From Aptenodytes patagonicus (taxonomy: Eukaryota > Chordata > Aves > Sphenisciformes > Spheniscidae), in the NCBI RefSeq assembly GCF_965638725.1, contig NC_134960.1:5396501-5460500 (forward strand): a stretch of 64,000 nt of DNA. The letters run 5' to 3'. The translations under genes were made by a program, and so were the position numbers. Of this stretch, positions 38,220 to 53,188 are shown one piece after another. Under the pieces are notes generated by a model. The model did not search any database. It saw only the letters and a list, made by a program, of their open reading frames with translations, and was not told the DNA's origin. Numbering within the stretch: the stretch's first letter is position 1; each line of letters starts with the position of its first letter.

Positions 38220-41200
38220 CACTTGGAGACCTCGGTGGTGAGAAGATAGGTGGGAGGGCTTGGGGAGCCTCCCAGCACACACACTCGCAGCCCCTCCACT
38301 GTGTTTGGACCACAGGCAGGCTGTGACACCTTCTGGCAATGACACCTCTATGTGACTTCAACCTCCCCAAGTCTCTTCTCTTCTGCTCGCAGACGATTAC
38401 TTTTAACTTGCAATCGTGTTCGTTGCACTTTGCTGAGGATCTCTTAGAGGAAGAGTCCTATTACCAGCAATGGGCACCGCCACCTTCGAACATGTACTGC
38501 AGGCAGATGCAGAAGACTGTCCTTGCACACCTGTCTGCTCAGCGTCCTCTCTTCCAACAGCTAGCCTCAACTAGCTTCTGACTACCAGAGGTAAATCACT
38601 CTTTGGGAAAGACCAGTTGGGGCCTGCCAGGCTACCCGTAGCTCCTCTCTCTCCTGAAATTCATAGCACTGCCAAGTTCCCTCCCTATCCCAAGCTCCCT
38701 CGTGATATGAACACCAGCCTATGCTCAGCTTCTTCATGCAAGAGTGGGAAGATGTGCTGGATTTCCTCGCAGAAGTGAGAAGTTTCTGCCTGAACTCTGA
38801 ATCCAACCATAAGAATTAATTCAATTCTTACTGTCAAAACTACCCTTAGACACCAACTTGCCAGTGAAGATACCTGGTTTCTCCACAGGGCAGGTGCATT
38901 CATTTTCACACCAAGACCATTTGTTACCCACATTCCTCCATTCAGAAATCCCTTTTGGAAAAATAAAAATTAAAAAGAAAATCACTACTCATCTGTCTCA
39001 GAGTTTGACACATTGATATATTCATTCAATATAAATTGAAATGTCATTTCAGAAGCCCCTGACAAAGCACTTCAGGAAGAAAGTCCCCAGCATTTGTGGC
39101 CTTTTCGCCAGCTGCTTTTCCATTTTGGGAAGGGTTTAAGATGGCTGGAATAGCCAGTCTCTTCCCACCACCCCTGCATTCAAGCCAGCGTCAAAAGTTC
39201 ATCTGATAATTACGCCATCAAGAGGTGAATAATAGTTTAAATTCCTTGGGCTAGATTGTCCAGCTAGAGGATCCAAGTAAATCCCATTGACTTGCGGCAG
39301 AGTTGCTTGTCCACAGGAGGGGGAGAGCAGCGCTCCTGGAGTTCAGGACCCCTTCCTCAGAGGTCTTCAAGCACAGTTGAGAACCGGAGAGGCAAAAGAC
39401 AGCCAAAGGAAGCAGGTGCAAGGAGGTGCAGCTCCCAGAGCATCCCTACACCATAGTCTGTGCTGGAGGGCAGGATTCACCCGTCCTTGGGCCCAGATGG
39501 CCTTGATACGATTTGCAGTGACACAAAAAAATGATACAGCCATTAATAACAGTGCCAGGAGAGATGCTTTAGCCAAAAGTAATTTATACCTTTTCACACA
39601 GCATCTGGGACTCAGCATGAATGAAGCAGGCAGGTAAGTGGAAAAATTTAGGAGCTTGTGCTTGCAGAAAACCCAGCTGCGAGCCATATTTTCGAACTGG
39701 GAATCTGGGGAAGACCTCCAGGAGCCCACAAAAGGTAACTAATTCAGCATACCTTAGACTGCTGAGCAGGGCTTCGCAAAGCAGCTGGGTTATTTTCACA
39801 GTCACAAAACTGATGAAGGCTGACAATGCCAAGACTGAACGGTCTAACACCCCTTCGGCCTTCAGCTGTGGAAGCGCACTGCTGTGGTAGAAGAGAAGAT
39901 CCAATTTGTTTACAGACGCTTTCAGAGTGATGGGCAGCTTTGCTTGGGGGTGTCTCATCCTACCCTTTATGCATCTACACAAAGCGATTCCCCCAAACGA
40001 GCTGTTAACTGGTATTTTGGGGCACAGGAACTTCCACGTAAACTTGCTGCACTAACACTGGGCACAGACACAACCCTGCACTTCAGAAATGCCCTTGCTC
40101 CAGCTCCTCCCCTACGTGGTACCTCACTGAATAATGCACCTTGCTTGAAATTTAAGCACGTCATGGCACTGTGCTTCTGCCATCATCAGGATATTACTTC
40201 AGCTCCCACGAGTTTTACACAGCTCTTCTACCAAGTCTGGAGGATGCTAATGTGAAACTGTTCAAGTCAGCAAGACATACGCTGGCTCCACCGGACCCAA
40301 GCTATCCCCCCTGCATTCCTCAGCATTTGGGGAGGGGGGAGTAGCTCAGGTTTTCTTTATATCCCAAGCGAATAGGAAATTCCTTACATTCCAGATCTGC
40401 ATAAGACAGTCCTGCTTCTAATGAAGTTTTGCCTCACTTCTCTTTCTTGGCCCTCTTTCAGTGTGGAGAGTCACAATCGACCTGAGCTGGCATCTTTCCA
40501 GCACTCAGGACTACTAGCATGATAAATTATAAGCAACTATGGATCTGGCCACCGTTGTATCTCACAACAGTGGACCTGTTTTGTTCCAGCTAATGGTGCC
40601 GCTCTATTGCCTTTCAAACAGGCTGGAGAGAATAAATTGCTGCAGTTTATTCCCATACAGCTGACATTCCCGCCATGCCATCACTCACAAGGAGGGATCT
40701 GAACATTAGAAATGTAACCCACCACCCCAGACAGCCTTCAGTCCTCGGAGGGGAGTTGGTGGAGAGGAGACTTTCCACTTCAGGACTCAGCACTGACTCA
40801 AGCTGCTGGCAGCAAGAGCCCCAAAACCAAACTGATGGCTTAGAGAGGTGAGTAACACTTTAATTTCTAGCTTCTAATCATGTTCTCGGGTTACATGAGG
40901 GTTTGTCAGGGGGTGGGCAGGAGAGACAGGGATATGATTTTCGATTTCAGATAGCAGCGTTCCCCTTTCTGGCACGCTGAGCTCTGCTCTTACCTGTAGG
41001 ATCATCAAGGGTGGTCATCTGAGCATCCTGGCAAACCAGGAGCTCCAACCCCACAGCATGCCTGTGCATGAGCATCTCTTACCCTCGCACCAAGGAAACC
41101 CAGGAAGACTGTGGTTTCCAAAGCAAGAGAGGACTCCACTGCCAACCAGAGGGCATCTCGGCTCCGCGGCACATGTACAAGGTGAAGCCATGACGAGCTC

Positions 41201-44200
41201 TGCCCCCTTGAACATCTCACTTCATTAATGAGGTACCTTGCAAGTAGCCAATCCACCAATACTTCGTTTAGTCTCTTGGGCTGAGGGAAGAGGCAAACAG
41301 TCCACAAGACACTCAGATGAGATGCGGGCTCAGTTGTGCAGCAGAGCATCAGCGGGGCTCCACAGCCTCCTCCTAAACATGGCTCACAGGCAGGTTAAGA
41401 TGAAAAGAGAAGGGATAGAGATGCTACAGGGAAGAAAGTGGCCAGAAAGTATAATGCATCTTCTCAGTGAGAGTCTTTTCATAGCACTGGGAACTGTATG
41501 TAATGGAGGTAACCAGAACCACAGGCATGGGATTTGGGTTTAGTCTTTCACCCTGCTCCACCTTTCAGCAGCACAGACTGCTCTGATCTTCTAACAGCAC
41601 ATCATTTGCAGCCACAGAAGCTCACGCTCCAGCAAACTAACTCAAAGGCTACCACCATGTGCCGCAAAAACACGTTAGCTGGATATTCCTCTGCAGCAGC
41701 CAAGGAGGCAGGACACCCTGCTTGTGCCCCCTGCAACAGGGCAGCAGCAGAGGGTAACCTCAAGCAATGGGCAGAGCGGGGGCAGTAACCTCTTCTCCTG
41801 CCCCAGCAGTGCAGGACCCGCAGCCCGAGCTCTACGGCACAATAAACAACTTGCACATTATCTGTAGGCCTAATCCAGTGTAGTGAAAACAAGGGCCAGG
41901 TGTGGATGGGAGTTTTGGGCCTCCCAGCTCCAAATGACAAAACAGCTGAGTGTTTTCCTTGGCAGACGGGGGAGTGAGGCAAACCCAAGGGCAGGACCTG
42001 CCCCTTGAAAGGAGCTTTATCCCCTCTGTTGCCTGGATATCAACTCTTCCTTTTCATATTTTGCTTTTCAGTTGTATTAATTAGTAGCCTGGGGTATTCA
42101 AGAGCTTTGTCCATTGCACCGTGTTATCTCCTAGAGAAATTCCTCGCTGTTGTTGCAAAAGGTAGCAAGAAAATTCAGCGGTGCATCTTCACTGCCTGAG
42201 AGAGGAACTTTGTCCATTTACCACAAACACTGTTAACAAGAACTGTAACCTGTCTCTACTTCTGTTCCTTATTTATCCTATAACATTTTAAATGCATTTA
42301 CTGACGAGCTCTCTAAACAGAAGCAAACTTTTTTTTGGCAAGGGGGGCCGGCAGAGACAAAGCCCTGGCTCTCCTGTGCCTTGCACTGCACAGATGCCTT
42401 CATATTATCATTTCCTAATTTCCAAAGGCTACGGCTGTCAGGGGACAACCCCTCGCTGACTGCCAGGGCTGCTGCAGGCTCCGGTTGCAGCACTAGCTGG
42501 AGTTCACAGCCATCCGGACACTGCCGCGTTCGGCGCTGAACGCTGGCGGGTGAAGTGTTTCCAGAGCAGCTGGGTACGCACTAGGTCAGGCGTTTTTGTT
42601 TTCCTGAGACTTTCCAGTAATTAAGCAATATAGCTTGCTTACGGGACACTTGAGCTGGAGTTTAGCAGACATGCCACCTCTGTCACTCTCTAGTAGACAG
42701 AAAATTCAAGCCCTGCTGTATTTTTAGGGTTTTTCTACCTAGGAAGTTTGTGTCTCAGCTGCCAAAAAGACGGCAATCCGAGCACCCACTGAGATCACGG
42801 CCTAGATACACTCTTGAGCAATTAGCATGACATACAGTAGATCAAGAGACCACCAGTAGCTTAGGCTCAGACCACTGCTGGCTTTCATTAGATAAACTTT
42901 TCACTGTAGAAAACCTTTTCACAAGAGGGGAACAGAGAGACTATGACCAGAAAACCTTTCCACCAGTTGTAAACAGAAACAGGTATGTACCAGCATGAAA
43001 TGCAGCACGGGGAGAGAAAAATAAATGCCATGCCTCATTTTTCTAATGGAATGGCGTTAAAATCTAAGAGTTTGGGCACTGTACATCTATGGTTAGAAAG
43101 CTACAGCTCTGATTTACATTGAGTTAAGTGCAAGCTAAAATCGTGCCTGGCTTTCTAGATTGCCTTTGGGTGGAAATGAACATATTTCCTTCAGCGATGC
43201 ACTCTGGTTGCTTGACAGGCCCACAGATTTGTATGACACCAGCTGCTTCCATATCAAATGCTGTCCACGTAGTTAAAATTAGACCGATCGTATTTCCTGG
43301 AGGGGTTTCGGTTGTACAGCCCACTGTCAGCCTGCGCGTGGGCTCCCCAGCAATGAAGAGTTCACTGCTCAGCATAAACCAGGCACACGGTACTCTGTGG
43401 AAGCCCAAATGTCATTGCTACTCATTTAAACTAACCTTTTCTCCTCCTTGGACACAGCGTATGGCACGTGTCACTGTCATAAGAGGTGTTTGTGAGAACT
43501 TAAACAGTCCGATCTTGATGCTTCCTAGAGACAGAAAATAACTATTAGACCAGGTGTACATTTATTTTTCATTCAAGAAACTTCTGTGCAAGTTACTTAA
43601 TTTTATGCAACACTTTTTGCCAGCTCAATTTTCTATGAAATGGCTTGGGTTTTGTAAAATTATTTCCCTATAAAAAGCTTCCTTTGACTGTACAGTGATG
43701 GCTTAATTTAGGCAACTTGAATAATGATGTTTTTTGGGAATTGGCACTTTTAACTGCTTCACAGTCTACGCCTTAGTTCCACAAACATGCCTCTAAACTA
43801 CAGTGTTTAGCAATATTCTGATTATTTGCACTTTGCGTGCATGATTTATGCTCTGTGTAGAAGGTCTGAGGCTGCAATAGTTTTTTTACCATGTTTTACA
43901 GTGCAACAGGTAGGTCCCTGTTTTGAGCTTCGTGGTGATACCACAGCACGTGCGATGGGATGACAGTACTTTGACCGCTGCAGGTCTTCCAGACTTGGTT
44001 ATATGATGCACTTTGGGTCCCAGAAGTTTTGGGTAATTACCATGAGCCCCGCTGGTGGAACCAGAGCTGTTGGTATACACTGACTCTCTTTTAGATGCCA
44101 ACAGCTGTCCCAGCTTCTCTGGTGAAGAGATCAGAGATAGGGCCTGGCCTAGACATAGGACTGAGAGCAAGTATTTAAGAGACCCCAGCTCTGCCCCGCT

Positions 44201-47200
44201 GCACAGTAGCCCTCCAGCCTCTGCAAGAGCCACACAAGGCCAAAATGACTGAAAATCCCCTCCTCGTGTTGGCATCAGTGCCAGCTGCATCCCCCTGCTC
44301 CCTCACTGCTACCCTCGCACCACACAGCACTAACATCCTACTCTAGCTTCATTTTAAAATAAGCCACTCGAGATAACTCTGCTGCTCCGGTGGCAGCAGA
44401 GGGAAGAGCCCTGCCCCAGCATGAGCAGGAGGTGGCCAAAGACCCCGTCCTTCGGGTGCTCACCTCCCAACTCCCAGGCCTGCCCACCCCACGGCATTGC
44501 ACGCAGCAGTGCGGAGGGAGCCGGTTTCACCGATCTCTGATGGCCAGCGGCTGCCCCTGTGGTTCACGTGCCCACCGCAAACCCCTCGGCTCCTGGGGGA
44601 ACCGCACAGCACTGGCGTGCCACCTTGGGGAAGGCGCCGCTGGTCAGATCCCCACACCACCAACGCGGGGACGGCTCTCCCCAGCAGCTCAGACAGACGC
44701 TCCTCTGTCAGGAGGCTAGCGAGCTAAAAACATCTCCTGGCATGTCGGTGAAACCGGAGACGAGAGAGCTTTAAATAACACTCCCCTCAAGCAAACAGTC
44801 TCCAGGGGGATCCTGTGTTTCTTGTTTAATTGTACAAGTTCAGATCTCGCCCACGGACTTTGCTCCACTCGTGGAAGCGCTGGCACTGCCCGTCCCAGGT
44901 GCCGGTGGCTTGGCACGCCGGAGCGGGGGCAGACCGGGCGGCGGCAGAGCCTCCAGCAGCAGCTCCGTATGAACGTGTGCCCACTGCAAGCGGAGCTGGT
45001 GGAGCTGAACCAGGACGAGAATTTTAGGCCAGAGTTCACTGTGGGCACAGATGCGAGGTGATAAAGCGCAGCGATGGGTAGCCTGGAGGATTATGTGCTG
45101 CTACTCCTGTGCACAGGCTCCCCTGCCTGGGGCACAGGCTGGAAGCAGCTCTCGTGGCACTAGAGATCAGACAAGGTGCGTGAAACTCAGTCACTCACCC
45201 CCGTTTTCACTGTAGCCTTCTCCATTGCACAGCAAGAGCACAGGCAGCTCCGGGGCCTCACGTGCAGTGGGACAAGAAGGGCAGGCAGGCTCAGGAGCTT
45301 TGGTTCATCTCTGGATCCACCAGCTTTGATGACATCAGGTTTATATGGCAGAAGCATCAGACCACCAGTCAGGATATGCTGTGGGATAACCACCCAAGAG
45401 ACGCCTGTGTGACAGGAGATGACAGAAGCTACAGCAGGCACATGCTGCTTTGCGTAGCACTTCGGAGAAAAATACTATGCAGGCTCTGCAAAAGCTACTC
45501 CAGATTCCTATTTGCTTCTGAGCGCAACTTAGCTACTGCTATCAGTCTATAGACATCCCATTTGAGTGTGTTCCCACCTCAGGATATACCTTCTCTTTAT
45601 TCCTATTCAAAACAATTTAAATCAGCTAAGTAAAAGCAGGAGGCTCTGGGACAGAAAAGGCTCTTTTTTCCATTTTGGTAACTACTAGTATAGTAAAGAC
45701 ATCCCGTGCTACCCTGGATGCTATAGCAGTCACAATTCATACGGTGCTGTTCACAAAAATTCCTTCTTCACGAAGAAGGAGGGACACACGTAACGGGCCT
45801 GGTTTGGGGACAGCGGAGATCAGAACATGCTGCGTTCTGCAGAAAGTGCAAACGTAACAGTGCAGCCACCGACAGCAGAAACAGCAAGTCATCGCTGGAG
45901 CACTGGGTAGCAAAGCCATGAGTCACGCACCGTTACATGCACTGACCACACAATTCCGATCTCCTCCTAAGCCTGCTGGAATGCCATATCCACCTCCTTG
46001 GAAGGTGTGCCCACATGAAATATCAAGCTGGCTAGACTACTCTCTCTCCTCTTTGGCCCCGTTAACTTAATCCTCCTTATGACTCACAGGAGAGTCATCA
46101 TTGTATTCTAGGGTGGAGAGGTTAACTTACTTGCTGGCTGAATAGCGTACTGTGGTATTTTCTACTTTAAAAAAAAGACCGTGGGTTGTCCTATGTATTA
46201 AGGCTGAGGCTCTGCTTCATTATTCACTGCAGGTATCCATGGGGGAACGGGGAAAGCATCCTCTAGCAGTCAGCAGTGAAAGGGAGAGCTGGAATTTGAT
46301 TCATCCCCTCCTCACGCACAGCCGGGCTCGCGCAGGCAGGAGGAGCCGCTGGCTCCTGGCACTGTGCGGCTACAAGGCGGGGAACTGATCGGTCAGATGG
46401 CTATCAGATTTGTACCAGGCCAGAGCAGCTCAGCACTGCCCCAGTGCATCAGCTCTCGGTCCAAGCACTGACCACACAGAGTTCTTCAGAAGTGGTAACC
46501 TATGAGACAGTGAGCCTGCGGGTGTTTCCCCAGAGCTTTCAGGAAATAACGTTGTCTAGCTGTGTTACTATATAGCATCCCAACTGCAGAAATACAGCAG
46601 TTTCCAGGTTCTTGAAATAACGTTCTTTCTGTGGCACTGAACGCTTGTCCTTAGGGTCCACATAAAGGACCCCCAACCTCCACCAAACGCAGCCACTGGG
46701 ATGTGCCTGTGCAACGTGAATGCCAAAGGTACACACCGCACAGGCAGCAGAGAGCAGGCGGGTGCGTCAGGATGCCCAGGGACTCCACAAATACTATTGC
46801 CTTTACTCACAGCTGCATGTACTCTGCAGGTTACAGCCACGGGCACCAGAGTCTTCACGCACTACACTCCCCAGGATCTGCAGTCTTCATGTGTCAGGCA
46901 GTCTGGGCTCAAAGTCCTTCCACATTCCTGTAATGCTCTGGCATGCAAAGAAGTGGGGCAGCGTTGGGAGGGGGGTGGTTTATGGGGAAGAAAGGAAGCA
47001 AATGACCAGGATCTCTGTTTGACATGAATCTACTTACTTTAACAAGTATGGAGCCTCATGATTTCAAGTGGAAGCTTAGCATCTCTTAAAATAAGTCCTA
47101 GGCGTCTTTTAATGTCGGTGCTTAAAAGGGGATTTAGTCACTTGGTTCTAGGAACTCCAATTTGACTCAAGTGTCCAATATCTGTCGGCAGTTCAGCTGT

Positions 47201-47783
47201 TATCCAAATAAGGGGAGGGAAAGCCAGGATTTTCCAGCCCTGAGAAACAGCTGTACTCAGAAGAGGCATGTAACACGAGGGATAAAATTAATTCACTCTC
47301 AGCCCTAGTTTGTGAGCCGTTCCCAGCCGCTGGATGAACAGACGGACTCTGACAGCGGGTCCCACAGGGCTGCACGGAGCGCACCCCGCTAGGCGGCCCC
47401 AGAGCCACGCCAGGAGGGACCTCTGCTCTCGTCTAAGGGCTGGATCGGGGGACCTTCAAGGCAATCGGAAGGTGATTTGAAAGGAAAGATATCGAGGCCC
47501 CATCTCTTCACGCTGCACTTGGAGTGGGACATGCACCATGAGCAATAACACGCTGAGTACCTCCGCCCCTGCACGCTGCCCGTGGACAGCAACATCCCAC
47601 ATATTTCACTGCCACGTGAGCCATACACAGGGTGTGTTCGCAAATGCTCACCATCTCATCGGGGACACGTCTTAACTAATTCCAAGATTAAGCTCTCTAC
47701 TGTGCTTTTTCCTGTATTAAGGCTACTGTTGCCCAAATGTCATTACATTGAGACTGCTGATGTTCTTTTCCTTGCGACAGTCT
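38220..47783. other. Nine and a half kilobases without a recognised gene
   Basis: No supported gene, RNA gene or transposon. Open frames of up to 143 codons (39.3-40.3, 43.1-43.5, 44.4-45.1 kb) occur in overlapping sets on both strands; none resembles a known protein. GC content rises at 44.4-45.0 kb without CpG density sufficient to call an island. Confidence 0.4.
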
Positions 47784-47927
47784 GCTCTGTACAATGGACA
47801 AACTCACCTTAAACTTCGCAAAGACTTTCAAGCATGGAGCACAGGACACGCATTTCAGCAGCTGTGCTGTTCTCCATGCTTGAAAGTGTTTGCTAATCCC
47901 AGAGTGAGCCTGTCCTTTAAAGCCAGC
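47784..47927. repeat. Large imperfect palindrome
   Basis: Two arms of about 70 bases face each other around 47855. The core is a perfect 15-bp arm pair, CTTTCAAGCATGGAG (47825-47839) and its complement (47872-47886), separated by 32 bases. Outside the core, matching continues with interruptions, including GCAAA, CTCAC and GGACA (47796-47800 pairs with 47911-47915). A transcript would fold into a long interrupted hairpin. It could be a palindromic transposon relic, an inverted duplication or a hairpin RNA source. Confidence 0.85.
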
Positions 47928-50900
47928 GTACCTTTCTGCCTTTCCTGAACAGCATGCATGGAAATGCCCACAGGAGCTCCATACAGAATTTTTGAGATGC
48001 AAATCGAATCTCCTGCCTGCTTGATGGGAGGCATTAAAAACCTAAGACACAGAAAATGAGCCTTTGAAATAGAGCACTTCAGTGCTATATGTTCGGAAAA
48101 TACGCTACAAAAAATTGGTCTTTGAAACGTACCCGGTGTTCAGCTGCATTTCTACAATTTAGAAAGACTTTCAGCAAGCTTCAAATCCAACCAGGATTCT
48201 GCAGTTTCTGTAAATACCTTATCAATGGCTACAATAACCTCTTCCAGCTATTTGCTTATTTTCAGAATATCTTAGCCGACACAAACCTGCCCTTCTCCCC
48301 ACCCGAAGAGCAGTCATTTTCAGAAATCATTCCACAATTTGAAACTGTCACAAATTTCCCTGCAATCTAACCAGTCATCTCAGGATCCTTGGTGCGTGGG
48401 AAGAGAAACAAATAAAATCTTTTTTTTCTCACTTCCTACAGCAGTCTTGTTATTCACACCCCAGGAGCAACAGAGAAGCCCCTTTTCAAATCACATATTC
48501 ACGTCACCAAGTAACTCACAACTAGAAAGCTCGCTACTGAAGTGGTGACAATTTCCCCATTTAGCCATATGGCACAGAAGAAATACAGCTCCAGGCAGAG
48601 CTTTCTCCAGCCCACTGCCTTTGGGAAAGCCTCATTCTTTGCAGTCCTACATTCATATCACTGTTAAGCCATATAGGGTAGTGCCACAAGATATCCAAGC
48701 GTCTAGCATACGCTCCCAAAGCTTGAACACCTCTATGAAAATGAGTAACACCATCAGGTACATGCAGATGGCTTGCAAAATGCATCGCTTTCCAATTGAC
48801 TGAAGGTTGTTATCCTGCATATCTATTTGAGCCTGTTTTCTAAATAAAACACATGCTGGTACGTTAATATGATGATGCAGTCTAGGTCTGCCTCACTTCT
48901 AAGTGTAAATTTTAAAATGTACTCCTCCCCGCTACACACACTCTTTACAATGCAGTGTATTTCAGATCCAGCAGATGCTCATTTTGTTCCTAAAACAGAT
49001 TTAATGGGTTTTCCATGATCTAAACACCTGACAAAAGGGCTCCATGCAGCTTTAATACTTTCCTAACCCTGTGTTAAATTTGTCCTAGTGTTGCATATAG
49101 CATAATTCTGCAGCCATGTCAACTATTCAGGTAATGCTAGAATGTCGTCATTACAGTTTGTGTCAACAGCATGATCTGTATGTACCTTGTAATCATTCTG
49201 GTGTTGGGTTGCAAAGGTCCTTGGACTCTTCATTTGGCTGAGTCTAATTCTGTCCTCTTCACAAAGATCTAGAGTTACACTAAGTAAAGGTTGACATTTA
49301 CATGAGACACTAGGACTGCTAGAATGACTCACCAAGGTAAAACCTTGGCTATATATTCTTTCAAGGGCGTAAGCTGTACAGTGCCGACATTTCCGCTGAC
49401 CTGCTGTAGAAAGCCTCTGTGCTTAGCAAGGCAAACACGGGCAGAGGGGCACGTCACGCGTGGAGCTCGGCAGGACTCGGGAACAGGATCTCAGGAGTCT
49501 GAAAACAGATAGTTAAAGAAGCCTGGAGCATCACTCATAACTTAAAGAAAAGGAGACACATCAGAGAGAAAACAGCTACCTCAGAGTGACCTTCCGGTGT
49601 TTTCTTGGAAGCTGAATGACCTCCTCTCATTTTTACTGCTATGTTGGACAGCCACATACACAGCCTCACACACAAGACAGCTTTGCACTCGCACAGAAGC
49701 CCACTGTTTCAATCATGTGCAACCTACTAGTAGTAGCAGGGCTGGTCAGCGTTGCAGCCAGAGTCCAAACGCTCTCACTACATTTATTCTCCCAAGTTCT
49801 CTCTGCCCTTTAAAGCAGCACCAGCTACCACATTCAGCACACCTGAAAGTCTCCTGGTTTACTAAACATCCTGAGCCCCAGTGCCATTAGGTCTCAATCA
49901 AAACCAGGAAATTCAGACTAACGTAGCGGCTGTTCCGGTGATGAAGCTTATAAGCCTTTTATCTATTCCCATGAACTCTCCTTTATCCAAATCCAATATT
50001 AACAGTGAAAGCATCCAACACACTCACGAGAAGCAAACTATGAAAGGGAAGGACCCAAGAACAGGAGATGAGAATAGAGCATCTAACATAAACCATGCAT
50101 GTGAAGGATGAGGTTTTCTACAAACCAGGGTGCTGCAAGCAACGTGGATTTCAAGGATGGCTTCTGCTTTAAACAGCAGACACCTACAGTAGCCAAGCAC
50201 AAACAGACTTCCCAATGATGGGCTCTCCTCCCAATTGAACTAGTAAGATCTGCTTTGGCAAGAGATTAGCCTAGCCTTCCTCGAGCACTGGTGGCTGCAG
50301 CATCACATATATAGCTGCCTGTATTTACTGTGTGAACAGTGACTGCTTGGCGTGTTACATGGCGTCAGTCCAGTTTCACTTGCAGCTTTGACAGCCATCA
50401 TCTTTGACCACGGTCTCTGCCGTGTCAGAAGGTCTTAGCAGTAATCATCGCACTGAGTAACGTAATGTCACGCAATTGAGTAACTGTCTTGGGCACAAAT
50501 GCATAAGCTAGTGCTATTCCTGCTTAGTGCTAAAGTTCAGTGCCTGTTTTATCATGGCTGGAAACTTGTCAGAAGCGGTTCTTATTCAGTTCAGTAGACC
50601 AACCTCTCTGCAAGACCTTGCTTCTCTCTCCAGATAAGGTGTGTCCAGCCTTTCTGAGCAAGCTTCCTGGAGTACCTCACTGCTTTGATCTCAAACCACA
50701 GCCTGCCACAGTCCCCTCTGACCACTTCACTTACTCTTCCTAAGGGGCACGTCTGTGCCTTCTGTTTCTGTGCGTGTCTTGCCTGATTCCAGACTGATCA
50801 TGGACTTGGAAACAGAGTGGAACAACCAAGAGTGGTGGCATGTCTACAGGAGACTTCAGTCTTTTGTTGTACAGAAGAAAAGGGGGCATAGGTCCTCCAA

Positions 50901-53188
50901 TGCAGTTTTGTTAATGCTGTTTCAGTCGTGTGGAACGATCTTTAAAGCAGATCTGTCAGCCCAGGAACTCCTTCCACAATCTGCACGTCTGATTTTTCAC
51001 CACCCTTTTTCTTTGGAGGAAAAACAGAAAAAACAAGTCAGCCAATTTTACAGGTCCTGAAAACTGACCATACTGACCATTACCTGACAGACTGCAAGGA
51101 GGCAATGCAAACAGCATCACAGGGATCTGTGGTGGAGTACAGCCAGGACTGGTTTGCGGCGGGAACCCGGGGCAACTCAATAACATTGGCTTCCCAAGCC
51201 CTCCTCCCACATCCAAGGGTTTGGGATTATCCAGCAGTCCTTGCATCACGGCACAGCCCTGTTGATGGTCACGTGTGACATAACCTTGGACAGGAGCCAT
51301 CCTTGAACTGCTTGAGAGATACTTATAACTCAAGAGCAACAGATAGAAATATGAAGGCCATGGGTGGTCCAAGTACATGCGCAACCGCTTTGCTGGATCA
51401 GGGCCAAGGGTAACATACTGCAGGTTTGGATGAGACACAGTGACATGTTCTCATCAGAGACGTCTGACTGCCTTAGAGCAGCCCATTGTCTCACGTGGCT
51501 GCCTGCAGTCGTCACATGGCTACACCAGTCAAATCCAACTAGACTGCAAAATATCCTTCACTGTAATCAGTTATGACTGTTTTGAGAGTGACAGAAAGCA
51601 GGAGACAGAGAGAACAGATCTCAAATTATTTGTACCAAACAGCTATGCAAAGCCTCCGAAAAGTTCAGATGCATATACTGATTTTATTTGATGAGATGGG
51701 TGCTTTTGTAGCCTACTGACCTGTTCAAGGTAGTTAAATCCTAGTCTGTTGAGGTGCCTCCATATCTCTACACCATGCACCTGTCTGCATCTCTACGAAT
51801 GTGACTCCAAGACAGGGTGACAGTCAGCTAGAAGACCCCCATTTTGAAGTTACTCTACCTATGTTACAAATGCTGTAAGTACTAAACAATACCATACGGA
51901 ACGGGGAGCATCAAGTGTAGGATCCAGACCCTGAAGAAACACATACGTTTGTCTGACCTAGAGCACTGTCGGGGTGCAAAGAAACAGCTGTAACCTTAAG
52001 GAGAGACTTCTTACCTGCCAAGCCACAACCACTCACATCTGGTTCTTAGCAGGCTGCAAACACAAAGCAAAACTGCCACAAAGGCAGTGATTCAACCAGG
52101 GAGGAGCTCACAAGGGGACAGTTACAGTGGCCTTAGTAACGGATCACTAAACAACAAACAACAGCTTTGTAACCATCTGCCAATACCTTAAGGTACTGTT
52201 TGCATGACCACAGACACATACAGGCACAAACATAGGACTTGGCAGTACGTGACAACATCAGCTACCAGATAATGTAGAATAAGGCTCTGAATTTGACGCC
52301 GCGGGTGCTAAGAGTGGGACAGGGTGAACGGCTGGCTTAATGGATGGGGAACGCAAATCCCAGGGCACCCTTTAGCAAGACAGCACACCAAACAGATCGG
52401 CAGGGGACCTATATTGCTCCTACAGCCAGCAGAAAGTCAATTCAGTTATTTCCATGACTTCTCCTTGCTGACAAACCAGGTCAAATTCCTTCCCCGCAGC
52501 TGTAGCTCAAGGCAGACGTAGGAGCACTGTCTCCACGTCTCACACATGCTGCTGTCTCTCAGTCCGGAGCCACACTTTTAATGTTCACTCCAGAAGCGGA
52601 GCGTATGACAGCAGCACTGCTGCAAGTTATTTATTGAGACCGGCATTTTTACTGATGCAATGGTGCACGTGAGAAACAGCAACATGAGATCATTAGCCTG
52701 CAGTACTCCACCAAGAAAAACCTCTCTTGCTGTAGTAAAAGGGAAACAAAGATGAAACCTGTAAACCCTTTATTAATGAGCTACCAGTAACTACTTTTTT
52801 GCGTCAATCCAGTACGCTACAGTCCTTATGTGAGAAGGATCTGGTAGCTGGTTTATGAAGTACCATTTTCACTTTAGCTAAAGTAACAAGGGTTTTCTCT
52901 AGACTCTTCCATCCAAATGCAGAAAAAACCTGACTCCAGCATGGAGCCAGGTTTCACGGGTGACTTGGGTCTTTTACAAAGGTCTGTTTCAATAACCTTG
53001 GTTAAATGCCTCCATGCTCTGGAGGTGACCTGAGCCTACTCCCAAATACTAAGGATGCTTCTATTTTCTCCGGCACATACCACTTGCTCTCCCTCCAACT
53101 AGCATATGCTCAGTTCACAAAACAGCCATCACTGTTGTAAGGGAAAGGAGATAGTTCTAAACACACTGATTTCTGTTTGTCTTTCCAG
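47928..53188. other. No gene supported; may include 5' introns of the MYOT-like gene
   Basis: I searched for a palladin-type first Ig domain and found none on the plus strand. Open frames at 48.1, 49.6 and 50.8-51.4 kb lack family resemblance. A mobile element was not recognised. Confidence 0.4.

Noticed and set aside
43124-43541. Open frames on both strands over the same 400 bases (137 codons plus, 94 codons minus)
   Set aside because: No known family, no splice signals; both being open points to composition and chance.
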